A stretch of 64,000 nucleotides of DNA from Amycolatopsis thailandensis (GTDB lineage: Bacteria; Actinomycetota; Actinomycetes; Mycobacteriales; Pseudonocardiaceae). The stretch is taken from contig NZ_NMQT01000123.1 in assembly GCF_002234405.1 (NCBI RefSeq), forward strand, positions 1 to 64,000. Reading direction: 5' to 3'. The notes under the pieces were generated by a model. That model saw only the letters and a list, made by a program, of their open reading frames with translations. It did not search any database and had not been told where the DNA came from. Below, piece after piece: positions 48,067 to 60,300 of the stretch. How positions within the stretch are numbered: position 1 is the first letter of the stretch; every line of letters starts with the position of its first letter. Position numbers and translations under genes: made by a program.

Positions 48067-50499
48067 ATGACGAACGCCGCCTCGGGAAGGGCAGCCACCA
48101 CTTTCAAGGCGCTGCTGAAGGGGTATCGCGTTCGCGCAAACCTCACTCAGGAGGAGCTCGCCGAGGGATCCGGGGTGAGTGTCCGGGCCATCAGCGACAT
48201 GGAACGGGGAATCGCCAAGAGCCCGCAGCGGCGGACGATCGAGGCGCTCGCCGCCTCGCTGTCGTTGACCGACGAAGAGCTGACGTCGTTGCAGAAGGTC
48301 GCGCGGCAGGGTCGTGCCCAGCCGGTCGCCGCGCCCGCTCCGTCCGGGCTCTACGAGTCGCCGCTGATCGGCGTCCTGCCGACGGACGTCGACGACCTCA
48401 CCGGCCGCGAAGGCGACCTCGACGCGTTGCGCGACCTCGCCGCCGGCCTGTGCGACGGGCGTCGCCGGGCGGGCCGGGTCGCGATCCTGAGCGGTCCCCC
48501 CGGCACCGGCAAGACCACCCTCGCGGTCCGCGCGGCGCACAACCTCGCCGCAGACTTCCCCGACGGCAGGCTGTTCCTGAAGCTGCGCGGGATGTCCGCC
48601 GAACCGACGAACCCGGCGGACGTGCTGCATCTGATCCTGCGCTCGCTGGGCATCGACGCCGTCCGTATCCCGGCCGATCCCGAGGACCGGGCGAGCCTGT
48701 GCCGCTCCCTCCTCCAGGATCGCGCCACCCTGATCGTGCTGGACGACGCGGCCGACGAAGCCCAGGTCCGCCCGCTGCTGGTCGGCGGTCCCCGCTGTCT
48801 CACCCTGATCACCAGCCGTCAGATGCTGGTCGGGCTCGAAGGCGCCAACCGGCTCCCTCTCGACGTCTTCGGCGAGGACGACGCTGTCGCCCTTCTGGCG
48901 TCCATCGTCGGGACGAGCCGGGTCACGCGGGAGCGGCAGGCGGCGCTCGAATTGGTCGGGCTGTGCGGACGGCTGCCGCTGGCGCTGCGGATCGCGGGCA
49001 ACCGGCTGGCGAGCCGCCCCACCTGGCCGCTGACCCGGCTGGTGGATCAGCTCCGTGACCGCAGCAGGCGGCTGACCACGCTGACCGCCGGCGACCTCGA
49101 CGTGCGCAGCGTGTTCGAGCTCTCGTACCGCCAGCTCAGCCCGAACGCCGCCGCCGTGTTCCGGCGGCTTTCGCTCGTCCCGGCCGCGGACTTCTCCGTC
49201 GGGGCCGCGATGACCCTGATCGAAGCCTCCGACGAGGACGACGCGGCCGTCTTCCTGGAGGAGCTGGCCGACGCGAGCCTGCTCCAGACGTCGCCGGAGA
49301 ACGGGCGGTACCAGTTCCACGACCTCCTGCGCGTCTTCGCGACCGAACGGCTCGCGCGGGAGGAAGACCCCGAAGCCGTGGAGGCCGCCGAGAACCGGCT
49401 GGCCGGGTGGCTGGTGCGCACCGCGACGGCGGCGGGCCGCTACTTCCATCCGACCGACGGCGTGAGCCCGCTTCCGGTCGCGACGCCGTCGTTCGACGAT
49501 CACTCCCGAGCGGGCAGATGGCTGGAGGCCGAGCTGAAGAACTGGCTCGCCGCGGTCAAGAGCCTCGCCGCCCGGGGCGAGCACCGGCAGGTCCTCGACC
49601 TGGCCGAGTCGATGCACTGGTACTCGGAGATCGGCGGGACGGCGAGCACCTGGCGCGACGTGTTCGCCCTCGCGGTGGACTCGGCCGTCGCGATCGGCAG
49701 CAAACGGGACGAAGCCGTCCATCTGAACTATCTGGCCTGGGTGCAGGCTTCGCTGTGCGATCAGGCGGAAGAGTCCGTCAAGATGGCCCGCCGGGCCTGG
49801 GACGCCGCCGAGGAGGCGGGTGATCGCCGTGAACAGGGCTGGGCCCGGGTGTACCTGACCAGCGCCCACGCGCGCGACACCAGCCTCACCACGTCGCCCA
49901 AGCTGTTCGACGAGGCGGCGAGCCTGTTCGAAGAAGCGGGCTATCCGCTCGGGGTCCACGTGGCGCGGGCGATGCGGGCGTCCTACTGGTACCGGAACGG
50001 CCGGTTCGACGACGCCGCCGAGGAGTTCGACACGTGTGTCCGCTATTTCGCGCAGGAACACGGCGGCTCGCGCACGCCGGTGGACGACACCAACTACGCG
50101 TATGTCCTGCTGCGGTCGGCTCAGAACCTGGCCGCGCTCAACTCGCTCGACAGGGCACTCGCCCAGTGTGAGCGGGCACTCGGCCTGTTCCGCCGCCACG
50201 GCGCGGGGATGGGCCAGGCCCGGGCGCTCCAGGAATCCGGGAAGTTCCTCCGCCGCCGGGGCGACCACGCGGACGCGCGCCGCCGGTTGACCGAGGCCGA
50301 GGAAGTCTACGAACGCATCGGGCTGACGCAGGCCCAGATCGACACGCTCTGCGACAGGGCCGCCCTGTCCGAGGAGATGGGCGATCCGGCGTCGGCACGC
50401 GACGACCGGGAGCGCGCGCTGGGCCTCTGCGACCGGCTCGGTCGGTCCGAAGGCGGCAAGCTCCGGGAGAAACTGGCCGACCGCCTCAACGCCTCGTAG
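48067..50499 (+). CDS. XRE-NB-ARC-TPR regulator
   Basis: An 810-residue STAND-type regulator. Residues 12-75 form an XRE helix-turn-helix (KGYRVRANLTQEELAEGSGV, RAISDMERGIA). Residues 100-370 form an NB-ARC ATPase with Walker A in AILSGPPGTGKTTLAVRAAH, Walker B in TLIVLDDAADEAQ and the GLPL-like CGRLPLALRIAGN. A winged-helix ends at QFHDLLRVFATERLA. About ten TPR-like repeats follow to the C-terminus. ATG 48067 gives the standard N-terminus. Proteins of this design switch on specialised genes in actinomycetes. It converges on the small genes behind the giant gene. Confidence 0.93.
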   Translation: MTNAASGRAATTFKALLKGYRVRANLTQEELAEGSGVSVRAISDMERGIAKSPQRRTIEALAASLSLTDEELTSLQKVARQGRAQPVAAPAPSGLYESPLIGVLPTDVDDLTGREGDLDALRDLAAGLCDGRRRAGRVAILSGPPGTGKTTLAVRAAHNLAADFPDGRLFLKLRGMSAEPTNPADVLHLILRSLGIDAVRIPADPEDRASLCRSLLQDRATLIVLDDAADEAQVRPLLVGGPRCLTLITSRQMLVGLEGANRLPLDVFGEDDAVALLASIVGTSRVTRERQAALELVGLCGRLPLALRIAGNRLASRPTWPLTRLVDQLRDRSRRLTTLTAGDLDVRSVFELSYRQLSPNAAAVFRRLSLVPAADFSVGAAMTLIEASDEDDAAVFLEELADASLLQTSPENGRYQFHDLLRVFATERLAREEDPEAVEAAENRLAGWLVRTATAAGRYFHPTDGVSPLPVATPSFDDHSRAGRWLEAELKNWLAAVKSLAARGEHRQVLDLAESMHWYSEIGGTASTWRDVFALAVDSAVAIGSKRDEAVHLNYLAWVQASLCDQAEESVKMARRAWDAAEEAGDRREQGWARVYLTSAHARDTSLTTSPKLFDEAASLFEEAGYPLGVHVARAMRASYWYRNGRFDDAAEEFDTCVRYFAQEHGGSRTPVDDTNYAYVLLRSAQNLAALNSLDRALAQCERALGLFRRHGAGMGQARALQESGKFLRRRGDHADARRRLTEAEEVYERIGLTQAQIDTLCDRAALSEEMGDPASARDDRERALGLCDRLGRSEGGKLREKLADRLNAS

Positions 50500-50506
50500 C
50501 GCGCCG

Positions 50507-50758
50507 TCACGCCGAGGTGCGGGTGAGTTCCTCCCAGGTGATGTGCCCGAGCAGGACGTCCTGGATGGTGTAGCGGGGCCCGGGTTCGAACTCGGCGATG
50601 GCCGTGGCCGCCTTCGACATTCCGGCGGCCGCGGCGATCCGGCCGCCGAGCTCACCCGCGTCCAGGTCACGGATGTCGTCGCGGGAGACGTAGACGGCCA
50701 CCATGTCCTCTTCGGACCGGGCGGAACGACCGGGGAAGCCTTGGATTCGTAGCGACAC
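50507..50758 (-). CDS. small protein of unknown function downstream of the giant gene
   Basis: An 83-residue acidic protein starting at GTG 50758, with AAGGAG five bases upstream. It opens with SLRIQGFPGRSARSEEDM, then has a helical middle (SRDDIRDLDAGELGGRIAAAAGM) and a DVLLGHITWEELTR end. No membrane helix or signal is present. I do not recognise the family. It is third in line after the giant gene and the 140-residue protein on the same strand, so it may be an immunity or export-helper protein of that system. It ends seven bases from the convergent regulator gene. Confidence 0.6.
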   Translation of the reverse strand: MSLRIQGFPGRSARSEEDMVAVYVSRDDIRDLDAGELGGRIAAAAGMSKAATAIAEFEPGPRYTIQDVLLGHITWEELTRTSA

Positions 50759-50860
50759 GTCAACTCCTTGGTGTCGGGCGGTTCTGCGACTCTGCATTCA
50801 GTAAACGGCACGCGTGGCCCGGTCACCATGAACAACCACCAGCAGAAGAACCGGAAGGAA

Positions 50861-51283
50861 TCACCCCGCGCGCCACACCGCCGTCCGCTCGGCGGGCGGC
50901 GCCAGGACGAACCCGGCGGCGCGCTGGACGACGTCCGCCGGCACCGGCCCGGGTGTCGTCCCCCGCGCCCGGATGTGGCCGAGCAGCCCCGGTTCCGGGG
51001 CCATTCCGTGGTTTTCCAGGTAGTAGGTGACGGTGTCGGTCCAGATCCACGTGCCGTCGGTGAGGAAGTTCGTCGGCACGACCGCGGTCCGGGCCGGGTC
51101 GACGACGTCGTCCAGCAAGGACGGCGTGACCAGGATCGGGGTGCCGCCGGTCAGGTACGCGACGACGGCGCGCAGTTCCGCCGGGTCCTCGATCCGCGGA
51201 CGGTCCGGCGAGAATCCCGGTCCCGTCGCGGGGTCGACGACGTCGAACACCCTGGCCAGGGTGAACTCTTCCGCTGTGGTCAC
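50861..51283 (-). CDS. small companion protein of the giant gene (possible immunity or chaperone)
   Basis: A 140-residue protein starting at GTG 51283 with a perfect AGGAGG seven bases upstream. It has GTPILVTPSLLDDVVDPAR and the motif FLTDGTWIWTDTVTYYLENHG followed by PEPGLLGHIRARG, which I have seen in actinomycete proteins beside polymorphic toxins and in their immunity neighbourhoods. It is soluble, with no signal. It lies 115 bases after the giant gene and 102 bases before the 83-residue gene, all on the minus strand. Binding to, or protection from, the giant protein is inference from order. Confidence 0.65.
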   Translation of the reverse strand: MTTAEEFTLARVFDVVDPATGPGFSPDRPRIEDPAELRAVVAYLTGGTPILVTPSLLDDVVDPARTAVVPTNFLTDGTWIWTDTVTYYLENHGMAPEPGLLGHIRARGTTPGPVPADVVQRAAGFVLAPPAERTAVWRAG

Positions 51284-51397
51284 CGGGATACCTCCTGTCG
51301 GCGGGCATGGTTTCGCCACCCCAGCACATCGCATCGGACCGCGGCGCACCACGCAGGAGAGGCGGCAGAACCGCCGGTGGTTCCCGCGTCCCGGAAG

Positions 51398-54300
51398 TCA
51401 CGGGGTGGCCTGGGCGACAGCGTCGTCGAACAGCTTCGCGAGCTCGTTGAACTTCTGCTCGTATGAAGGCTTCTTGCCGTCGCTCCGGTTCGAGTACGCG
51501 AGCCGGTGATCGCCGGGGACCGGCACGTGCCCGCCGTCCTCGTCCTCCGCCATCCCGATCAGGGTGTCGAAGCCGTCGCGCACGTCTCCGGTCTGGTCGT
51601 CGACGAACTTCGCCTGGTTGCTGTAGGAGGAGAAATCCGCCTGGTAGTACTGGTGGAACTCACGGAACAGGTTCCGGACGTCGGAGGCGCTCGGCGCCGT
51701 GTCGTCCGGCCGTTTCGCCTGGAAGGCCACGCCGCGGATGAAGTCGTACACCCTCTTCGCGTCCAGGTCCTTGTCGCGGAAGTAGTAGCCGAACGGGTCC
51801 GAGTCGACGATCCGGCAGGCCAGCTCGAAGTCCCGGCGGCTCGTCCACAGTCCTTCGTGCCGCCGCATCTGCTGGATGGCGCCGCGGTGCTCGGGTTCGC
51901 GGTCATGGCTGAGCTGGGCGTCGCCGAACTGCCTCTTGGAGTTCACCTTCTCCATGTCGTGGAACAGGATCGCCTTCGCGATCGCCTCCCTCGACACGAA
52001 CCGGGCGGCGTCCTCGTGGCCTTCGGTGATCTTCAGGTACTGGTTGAGCACCATCTGGGCGTGCTCGCCGAACGTGTTCCGGGTCGAATCGCCCGGCGCC
52101 CGGTCGGCGCGTCCGTCCTGCTTCTTGACCGTCTCGGCGAACTTGCGTGCCAGCAGCTCGTGCGGATCGGTCACCCCTTCGTCCACTCTGGACACCAGCT
52201 CGTCGACGATCACCTTCCCCGAACGCGCGTTCGGGGCCGCGAGCTGGGTCTTGATCGTCTGCGCCAAGGCCTTACCCGCTGCCTGGTGTTTCGCGAGAAC
52301 GGCCGCGTCATGGTTCTGCGTGTAGCCGAACTCGGCGTTCTCCCGCCAGAGGCCGAACTCGTTCGAGAACGGCGCGCCCTCGATGTGGTTCTCGACGAGC
52401 ACCGAAAGCCGGGTGTTGAAGTCCACCTTGATCCGGCGTTCGTCGATCGCGACGGTCGACCCGATTTCGGCCTGCGTCGCGTATTCCGGCACGAGGTCCA
52501 TGAACTCGTCGACCTGGGTCTCGGTCACCTTGGTGAACGTCGCTCCCACGAGCAGCTCCGGCCTCCGCGCGGCCACGACGACATCCGCCGCGAAACTGTC
52601 CCGGAAGGCCGGTGCGACGAGTTTGCCCACGTTCTTGCGGGCGAGTTCGGTCTTCAGCGCGTCCGCGACGGCTTCCTGCCGTCCGACGAAGATCTCACGC
52701 AGGGCGTCTTCGTCCTTGTCGATGAGTTTGTCCTTCGTGACCACGCGCAGGGCCTTGGGCACGACCGTGGACTTGATCTGCGCGGCGTAGGTCTCCGGCG
52801 CGATCCGCACCCCCGACTCGGCGAACAGTTTCTTGAGCCCTGGATCGGCTTCGAGGCCTTTGGTGATCCCGCGGACGAAGGCGTCACCGCGCGCCCCGCT
52901 GAGGTAGCCGCGCTTCGCCTTGCCCAGCGCCTCCAGCTCGTCTCCCCACTCACGGTGCAGGGCGTCGATCCGCTCGCGGACGACGTCGTGGACGACCGGG
53001 AGGATCCTTTCCCCGAGCCCTTCGTCCACCACGTCGGCGCCGAGCTGGTCCACCAGGCCGGCGCGCACCGCCCCGGCCACCACCTCCGCCGTCTTCTCCG
53101 CGATCTCCGGGTGCTCTTTCAGAGCGGCGCGAAGGTTCTCGATGGTGTCGTACCGCAAGGTGTTCCCCGGGTCGACCTCCTTGATCACCGCGGTCAGGAT
53201 CACCTGCGGCGGGTTCAGCAGGTTCTTGACGGGCCCGAGCACCGCGGCCTTGAACTCCTTCTGACTGACCGGGATCCCCTCGGCGCCGTAGGTCCGGGTG
53301 GCGAGGTCGATCGCGGTCCCGATCCCGCCGGCGAGCTGCTCGACCGGCCCCTTCCCGGGGCCGAAGGTGTTGACGAACTCGTGCATGTCCTCCACCCGGC
53401 GCTGGGGACTGTCGGTCACCACGGCGTCCGATTCCCCGGGGATGCTGTCGGTGGCCGGGGTGAAGTAGATGTCCGGCGAGCCCTTCCAGGTGTGGTAGTG
53501 ATTGCCGAGTTTCCTCGCCATGTTCCGCAGTGCGACCGGGTTGTTGCGGAAGTTCTTGCGCCCCTCGGAAGACCACGTGAACCACGGGTCGTTCTCGCGG
53601 CCCAGCCGCGCGGAATCGAAGTCCGGGCGCAGGCCGAGCCGGGAGTACAGATCGCCGATGGCCTCCTGGCGGCCCGCGATCCCCGGCATCGTGTCTTCGT
53701 GCCCGGCCTTGGTGTAGGTGACCAATGAGCCCTTGAGGGCCTTCTTCTGCAAGGCTTCGTAGTCGATCCCCCGCACGCCGAACTGGTTCGTGTCCCCGTT
53801 CTGGTCGACGTTCATCGACAGTCTGTTGCCCTCGGCCTCCGTCTCGACGGTGGCTTGCGTACTCGTTTCGAGGAACGTCGGGAGCGGGACCAGGAACGAC
53901 CGCAGCACCGGCGGGATCCCGGGCTTGAGGTGCACGTCGGTCTCGTACTTCGAGAGCCACTGCACCGCGCGCAGGGGGCGTCCGCCACCCGCCCAGAAGA
54001 CCTTCGGTCCTTCACGGCCCACGCCGCTGAACGGCAGGACGGTGCCGTCGGATGCCTGGTGCACGTCCTTGTGTTCCTTGCCCTGCTCGGCGGGCGACAG
54101 GACCGCGGTGTAGATCCGGACGTAGTGCTCCCCCTTGACCGTCTCGACCTCGAACTCGCCGCGGTGCACCACTTTGAGGTCCTTGCCGCTCCGCAACACG
54201 GTGGGGCCGGGGTAGCTGACCTTCGGTCGTCCGATGTGGACGTTCTCCTTGGTGCCGAGGTAGGCGTCCGTACCGTCGACGTCGGCGCGCAGGATGTGCA

Positions 54301-57300
54301 CGGGACGCCCGGTCTCGTCGCCGTGGCTGGTCCACGAGCCGTCCGGGCCGAGTACGTGGACCTGGACGTCGGCGGCCCTGGCGAGCGCGTCGAGCTCGAA
54401 CCCGTCCGGATGTTCTTTCGCGAACCCGGCGATCTTCCCGGTGATCCGAGCGTGTTCACGCGGCGCGCGATCGGGGAGGCTCGCCAGCACCGCCTCTCGG
54501 AAGGAGTCGTGCGGCGTGACTCCTTCGACCAGAACAGGTTCGGAGCCGTGCTTGGTCAAGAGCTCCTGCTGCGCCTCCGTCACGACGCCGCGGTCGAGTA
54601 CCTTGCCCGGGTACGGGTCGGTGACCGCGACCGAGTTGACCGTGACCGCCGACTTCGCCGACGTCCCCGACGTCCCCGACGGGTTCCGTTCGACCGGTGC
54701 CGGTCGCACGTCCACGCCGACAGGCCGGGGGCCGTGGGCCACGGGATCGGTGACGACCGTGATCACGGCACGACGGCGGGCTTGCCGAGAGGTCGTCCCG
54801 TCCGGCGAGGAAGCGGAAACGACCCTGACGGCGGCCGGCGACAGCACGTCCGCGTCGCTCCCCTGCCTCTCCAGTTCGCTCGCGACGGCGGCGCGCAACG
54901 CGTTCACGGTCGCTTCGGCTCGCGCGTTCCCCGTCCGGACGGCCTGCCCGATGCCGAACAGGGCCCCGTTGCCGAAGCCGGTCACTTCCACCACCGGGGA
55001 CGGCAGCCCTTGCTCGCGCCGCGCCACCGCCGTCGCCACCACTTGCCTCGCGACTTGCCCGACCTTCGCCAAAGCTGCCTGGTCGAGGTCCTTGCTGCCT
55101 TCCCGGAAGGAGATCTCCTCCGTCGTGCGGCCGGAGTCTTCGGCCAGCCGCACCGCACCGTCCAGCTCTTCGACCGGTTTCCCGACGACGTAGCCGGGCA
55201 CCGGACCCGTGCGCCAGGTCTCCCTGTCCTCGACCACGATGTGCGCGCCGATCGGGAGCGTCTCGCCCCGGGAGCCGGTGAGGTGCACCCAGTTCCCGTT
55301 CGGCGCGACCACGGGCAGGCCGGCCGCGTCGATCCCGACCTTGCCGGTCACCACCAGATGACCCGGTCCGTTCGTTCCGCCGGCGCCGGGCACGAAGTAC
55401 ACCGGGCCGTCGGGGGCGACGGCCTCCGCGTCGATCCCCCGGGCGCGAAGTTCGGCCAGTACCCGGGCCGCGAACGATTTGCCGCCGCCGCTGCCCGCGC
55501 CGCACGACGCGAACATCACCGGCTTCTCGCCGTCCCACAGTCCATCGTCCTTGGCGCTTGCCAGCAGGGTCGCCACGTCGGACGGGCTCAGCGGGGTGCT
55601 CCCGGCGCCGCGCACCGGGGCGCCGTTCGTGTCACCGTGCGCGAGGAAGGTGAAGAACCTGTCGTCGGCCGGGTAACCGCCGACGACGCCTTCCAGGCTC
55701 GCGTCGTCGAGCCTGATCCCGCGGTTCCCTTCGAGCGGGACGGCCTCGATCCGGTGTGACGTCGGCACCAGCACGTCGAAGACGGCCTTGGTGACCGAGG
55801 CCTGCTCGGCGGGTTTACGCAGCGTCTCGGCCGTGACGGGCCGCTCGGCGCTCTCGATGTGCGCCAGCACTTCCGTGAGGTCGCCGGGCCGGCCGAGGCG
55901 TTCGGCGGCGAGCTCCAGATGGTCCAGGGTGATCGTGGCCTGCTCGGAGAGCCGCAGCTCGGCGCGTGCCACGTCGGCCAGCACGCGCATCGAGGCAAGC
56001 CTCGCCACCGTGAACTCGCCGCCCGACTCGGCGAGCAACGCGGCAGCGTGCCAGACCGAGCCCGTTTCCTGGTCGCCTGCCGCTTCCTCCACCGCGGAGT
56101 CCGCCCGGGTCGCACTGGCCAGCCGGGACAGGTCCGACGGTGTGTCGAACGGGCCGTAGCCCAGCGAGGCCAGCAGATCCAGCGCGCGTGCTTCACGGGG
56201 ACTAGGCGTACCGGAGACCCAGAACCCGTCCGGTGGATCGTCCACGGGCCGAGGTCCGTTGGCGGTGGTCATGGTCGCCCGCACCTCCCGGCGGGCGGCC
56301 CTCGCGTCGGGCGCCCCCGGTGGCTTCGCGCCACCGTGTGAGACCACGTTGACGGGGATACGGTCCGCGGACAGCCGTTCCTCGCCCTGGGGAAGGTCTT
56401 TCTGCTTCTCGCGGATCAGTTCGTCGAGCTTGCTCCGGAAGAAGGTCTCCGCGAGCTGAGCACGCCGAAGTCCTGTCCTGGTGCCGTGGAGGCGCGAGTT
56501 CCCGTACCCCTCCAGCAGGACTTCCGGCATGGGCAACTTGTTGCGGTGACGCCACAACGCGGTCTTGGTGACCTCTTTCGCCAGCGTGGTGAGACGGCCG
56601 ATCGCGGTGGGCTCCAGCCGCTGCCTGCCCTGGGTCGCGAGCTCGACCGGATTCCACGTCTTGCCCATCGGGGCCTGATAGGACGCGCTGGAGACCACCG
56701 AGGTGGTGACCATGACCAGCGGATTCGCGAGCGTCTGGACGTACCCGAAGTCCTCGACCTGGGCGCTCTGTTCGAAGAACGTCCTGCCCTTCTTCTGCTG
56801 GTACAGGCGAAGGAGCCAGGACCTGCCGAGCGACGGCAGCCGATCGCCGGCGAGCCCGGAAAGGGCTTGGCGCGCCTCGGCTCTGGCGTTGCGCCAGCCC
56901 CAGTCCTCGTCGACGTCTTCGATGTCCGGGCGGGCTTCGATCTCACGCATGGTCGACAACGCCTCGACGAAGCGCCGCTCCAGCGTTCCGGGCGGATGCC
57001 GGTCGATCTCGGCTTTCAGCCCGTCACCGAGCCGGTCGATGTTCTTCCGGATCGCGTCGTCGAGGAGTTCGGCCCGCATCTTCGATTGGCGGGAGATCTC
57101 GACGGACACCTGCGCGCCGTCGTTCTCCGAGTTGAGGACGACGGCACCGAAGTGGTAGCCGAAGAACTGTTCGAGCTGTTCCGCGTCGGCACGGGAGTAG
57201 TTCAGCCCGTAGTCGGGTCCGTCCGCGCCCGGCACGGCGACCGACTGCGCGACGTAGGCCTCACCCGGCTCGGCCCACGCGTACTGGTTCACCCCGAGTG

Positions 57301-60300
57301 CCGCGGCGGCCCGGTCCAGTTTGGCCCGTGCGCCGGTACCGGCTCGCAACGAGGTCCCGTACTCCTTACCGCTCAGCGGGCTGTTCACCCCGGCGGACCG
57401 CATGGCGAGCGCGACCTTCGCCGGATCGATCGCGGCGTCCTCGTCCGTTCCCGCGGCGAACTTCGCCAGCGCGTCCGCCACCTCGTACGTGCCGTGGAAC
57501 CGGAACGCCCCGCCGTCCCGCACCGGGGCGAGGACGGGCGGCCCGTCGCCGGATCGCAGCACCGCTTGCCGGGGCGGGGCGCCCATGATCGCGCCGGCGA
57601 ACTCGCTGCACACCGCCGACGGCGGTTCCTTGAAGAAGGGCTTCACCATCACGAGCGTCCGACCGCCGGCCAGGACCTTGTTCCCCGGGTTCACGACCAG
57701 CGAAACCTTGCTGCCGAGTTCGGAAAGGCGCGCGTTCACGGAGGCGACCCGCGACTCGGTCGCGTAGAACTCCCGGAAATGCCCGCCCTCCATCACCGGC
57801 AGTGCGAGCGTCTTGTCCGAGGAGAAGGAGATCAGCGGGTGATCGACGGCTTCGCGTGCGATCACAGGCACGGAGAAGGGGAACTCGTCGCTGTCCACCA
57901 CGGTGCCGTAATAGTCGAAGCGCGTGAACGGCGCTTCGGAGCCGTCCGATTCGACTTCGTAGTCGAGCGTGGCTTCCGCCAGCACCGAGTCCAGGGAGGA
58001 AGCGCTGACCTCCGAGCGCTGGTCGTCTTCGACGGAATTCCCGAGGTCGTCCAACCCGGCCCAGAACCCGTCGTCGGCCTGTTCCGCGTCGTCGTACAAC
58101 ACCGGACGGGCCGGTTCCCGGGGCGCGAACCGGATCAGCGTTTCGGTGGCGTTGTCGACGTCGAAACCGTCAGGCACGCCGTCGCGGCCCAGCGGTGTCG
58201 TGAGGGTGACGGATCCGAGCAGCGGCAAGTCCTGTCCGACGTCGTCGGTCAGCATCGAACCGGTGGCGTCCGGGTGGCGGACATGGGTCGCGTCGGTGCC
58301 GATCAACGACACCCAGCCGTCCGGGGTCTCCCGCTGGACGACACCGTCGAGAACGCGGTGCCGCGGCGGAAGGGTTTCCGCCGGGTCGTGATACTCGGCC
58401 CGGCGCCGGTAGTAGCGCTCGGAGACCCTCGGGCGGATGGCCGGTGGCAGCGCGTCCAGGTCCGGGGACACCGGCTCGAACCGCGCGACCAGCCCGATGC
58501 AGTGCTCCGGCATGCCGAGGTAGACGTCCCACGCGGTGACCGTGTGCGCGGTCAGCCCGGCGGGCGCGGGCTGGGCGCCGTCGAGCGCGTGGCGAAGCGC
58601 GTCCGGGTTGACCGGTCGCACGTCGAACACGGTTCCGGTGGTGTCCGCCAGGTGCTGGAAGTGCCGTTGCGACGCGCGGTCGAGCCCGTACTCCCGCTCG
58701 ATCCCGGAGTCGTATCCGTCGGATTCGCCGGTCTCGGACCGGTTCGGAGCGGGCCTCGAAGCCGTCCTCGTGTCGACGTCGCGGGTCGCGAGGTACTCCC
58801 CGCCCGACGTCCGCACGATCCGGACGGGCCGCGGTCCGGCGGGGCCGTACGCGAGGTCGTCCCCGTTCTCGGTCACGACGTGCAGCCGGACCCCGAAGGC
58901 TTCGGCGATCTTCGCCGCGGTCGTGTTCCGCAGGGTCGCGCCCAGTTCCCGCAGTTCCGCCTGGCGTGACGCCGACTCGGGAGCGACGGCGGCGGCGATC
59001 GCGGCGATCAGGTTCCCGGTGACCGGCTCCCCGCCGGCGGGCACCGCTGTCTTGCCGAGCCGGAAGAGGGTGTCCTGCTGGGCGCCGGTGAGCCCCGGGG
59101 GCACCGGAACCCGCGCCGTGGCGAGGAAATCGGCCGACGACGTCAACGCGACCCGCACCGGCTCGCCGTCGTCGGGACCGAGCCGGACCGTCCCCCCGTC
59201 CTCGGTCAGCAGCTCCAGGCGGACGTCGAGCGCGACCGCGACCTCCTCCGGGGTGGCCTGCCGCAGAGCGGCGGCGCGGTTCCGCAGTTCCGCTTGGCGC
59301 GCCGGGGAATCCGGCGCCAGCGTCCGGGCGATCGCCTCGACGAGGTTCGCTCCCACGGTGTCGCCACCGACCTGGACGACCTCCCTGCGCTCGTGGCCGA
59401 GGGCCGCCCGCTGCGCGTCGGTCAGTCCGGCGTCGGCGGCGGGCCGGACGCCCGGCAGCGCGTCCTGGCCGGGGTCGGTGAGGCGGTGACCCGGGCCCAG
59501 CTGGCTGTGCAGGACGTGCTGGATCATCCAGGTGTGGCGGGGCATCAGCTTCGGCGTCACGCCGGGCTTGACGACGTCCTTGCCCATGATGCTTTCGTCG
59601 CCGGTGACGACACCGGTCGTGCCGTCGTCCTCCCGGCTGAGGAACACCCGGTCCTTGTCGTGTTCTTCGTCGGCCGCGCCGAGGTAGTGCAGCAGCTCGT
59701 GGGCCAGTTCCTCCGGGGTGGCGTCGGAGCGCCAGGTGGTCTGGGTGGTGCGTTCGTCGTCACCGGCGACGACGTCGTACGCGCGGTACCGGGGGTTGCC
59801 GTCCCGGTCGGTGAGCCGGTCGCTGGTGAACTCGATCCGGACGTGCAGCTGATCGCCGTTCGGCAGGCCGTGGCGTTTGTTGATCAGCCTCTCGACACCG
59901 GCCGTGGCGCGCTCCCGCAGCTGAGCGAGCTGCTCGTCGGTGGTGCCGCGGCCGGGCACGAGGTTGATCGGCACGGTGAACTCGGTGACCCCCCGGTCGC
60001 CGACCTTGAAGCGGCTGACGCCGTACCGGATCACGCCGTCGTAGCGTTTGTCCTTCCCCGTCCGGAAGGTGGTGAGCACGTCGGCGGTCTCGGTGGCCAC
60101 GGACCGGCTCGGCGTCATCGCCCGCAGCGGCTCCCACTGGGCCGGGTCGAGGGGGTTCGCCACCGAGAACCAGGGCGCGTCGGTTTCCCTGCTGTGCCGC
60201 CACTTCTCGTCCTCGGGGGTGGCGGGCCGTGCCGTGATCCGCGCGAATTCGGCGTCCAGCGCGCCTTTCGCCAGCCACCAGGCGTCCTGTTTGGTGTCCA

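Noticed and set aside
47911..50835. A 974-codon open frame antisense to the XRE-NB-ARC-TPR gene
   Set aside because: It is Arg/Gly/Pro-rich, has no domain motif and mirrors the sense gene; the sense strand has clear HTH, Walker and TPR motifs. Long antisense frames are a by-product of high third-position GC.
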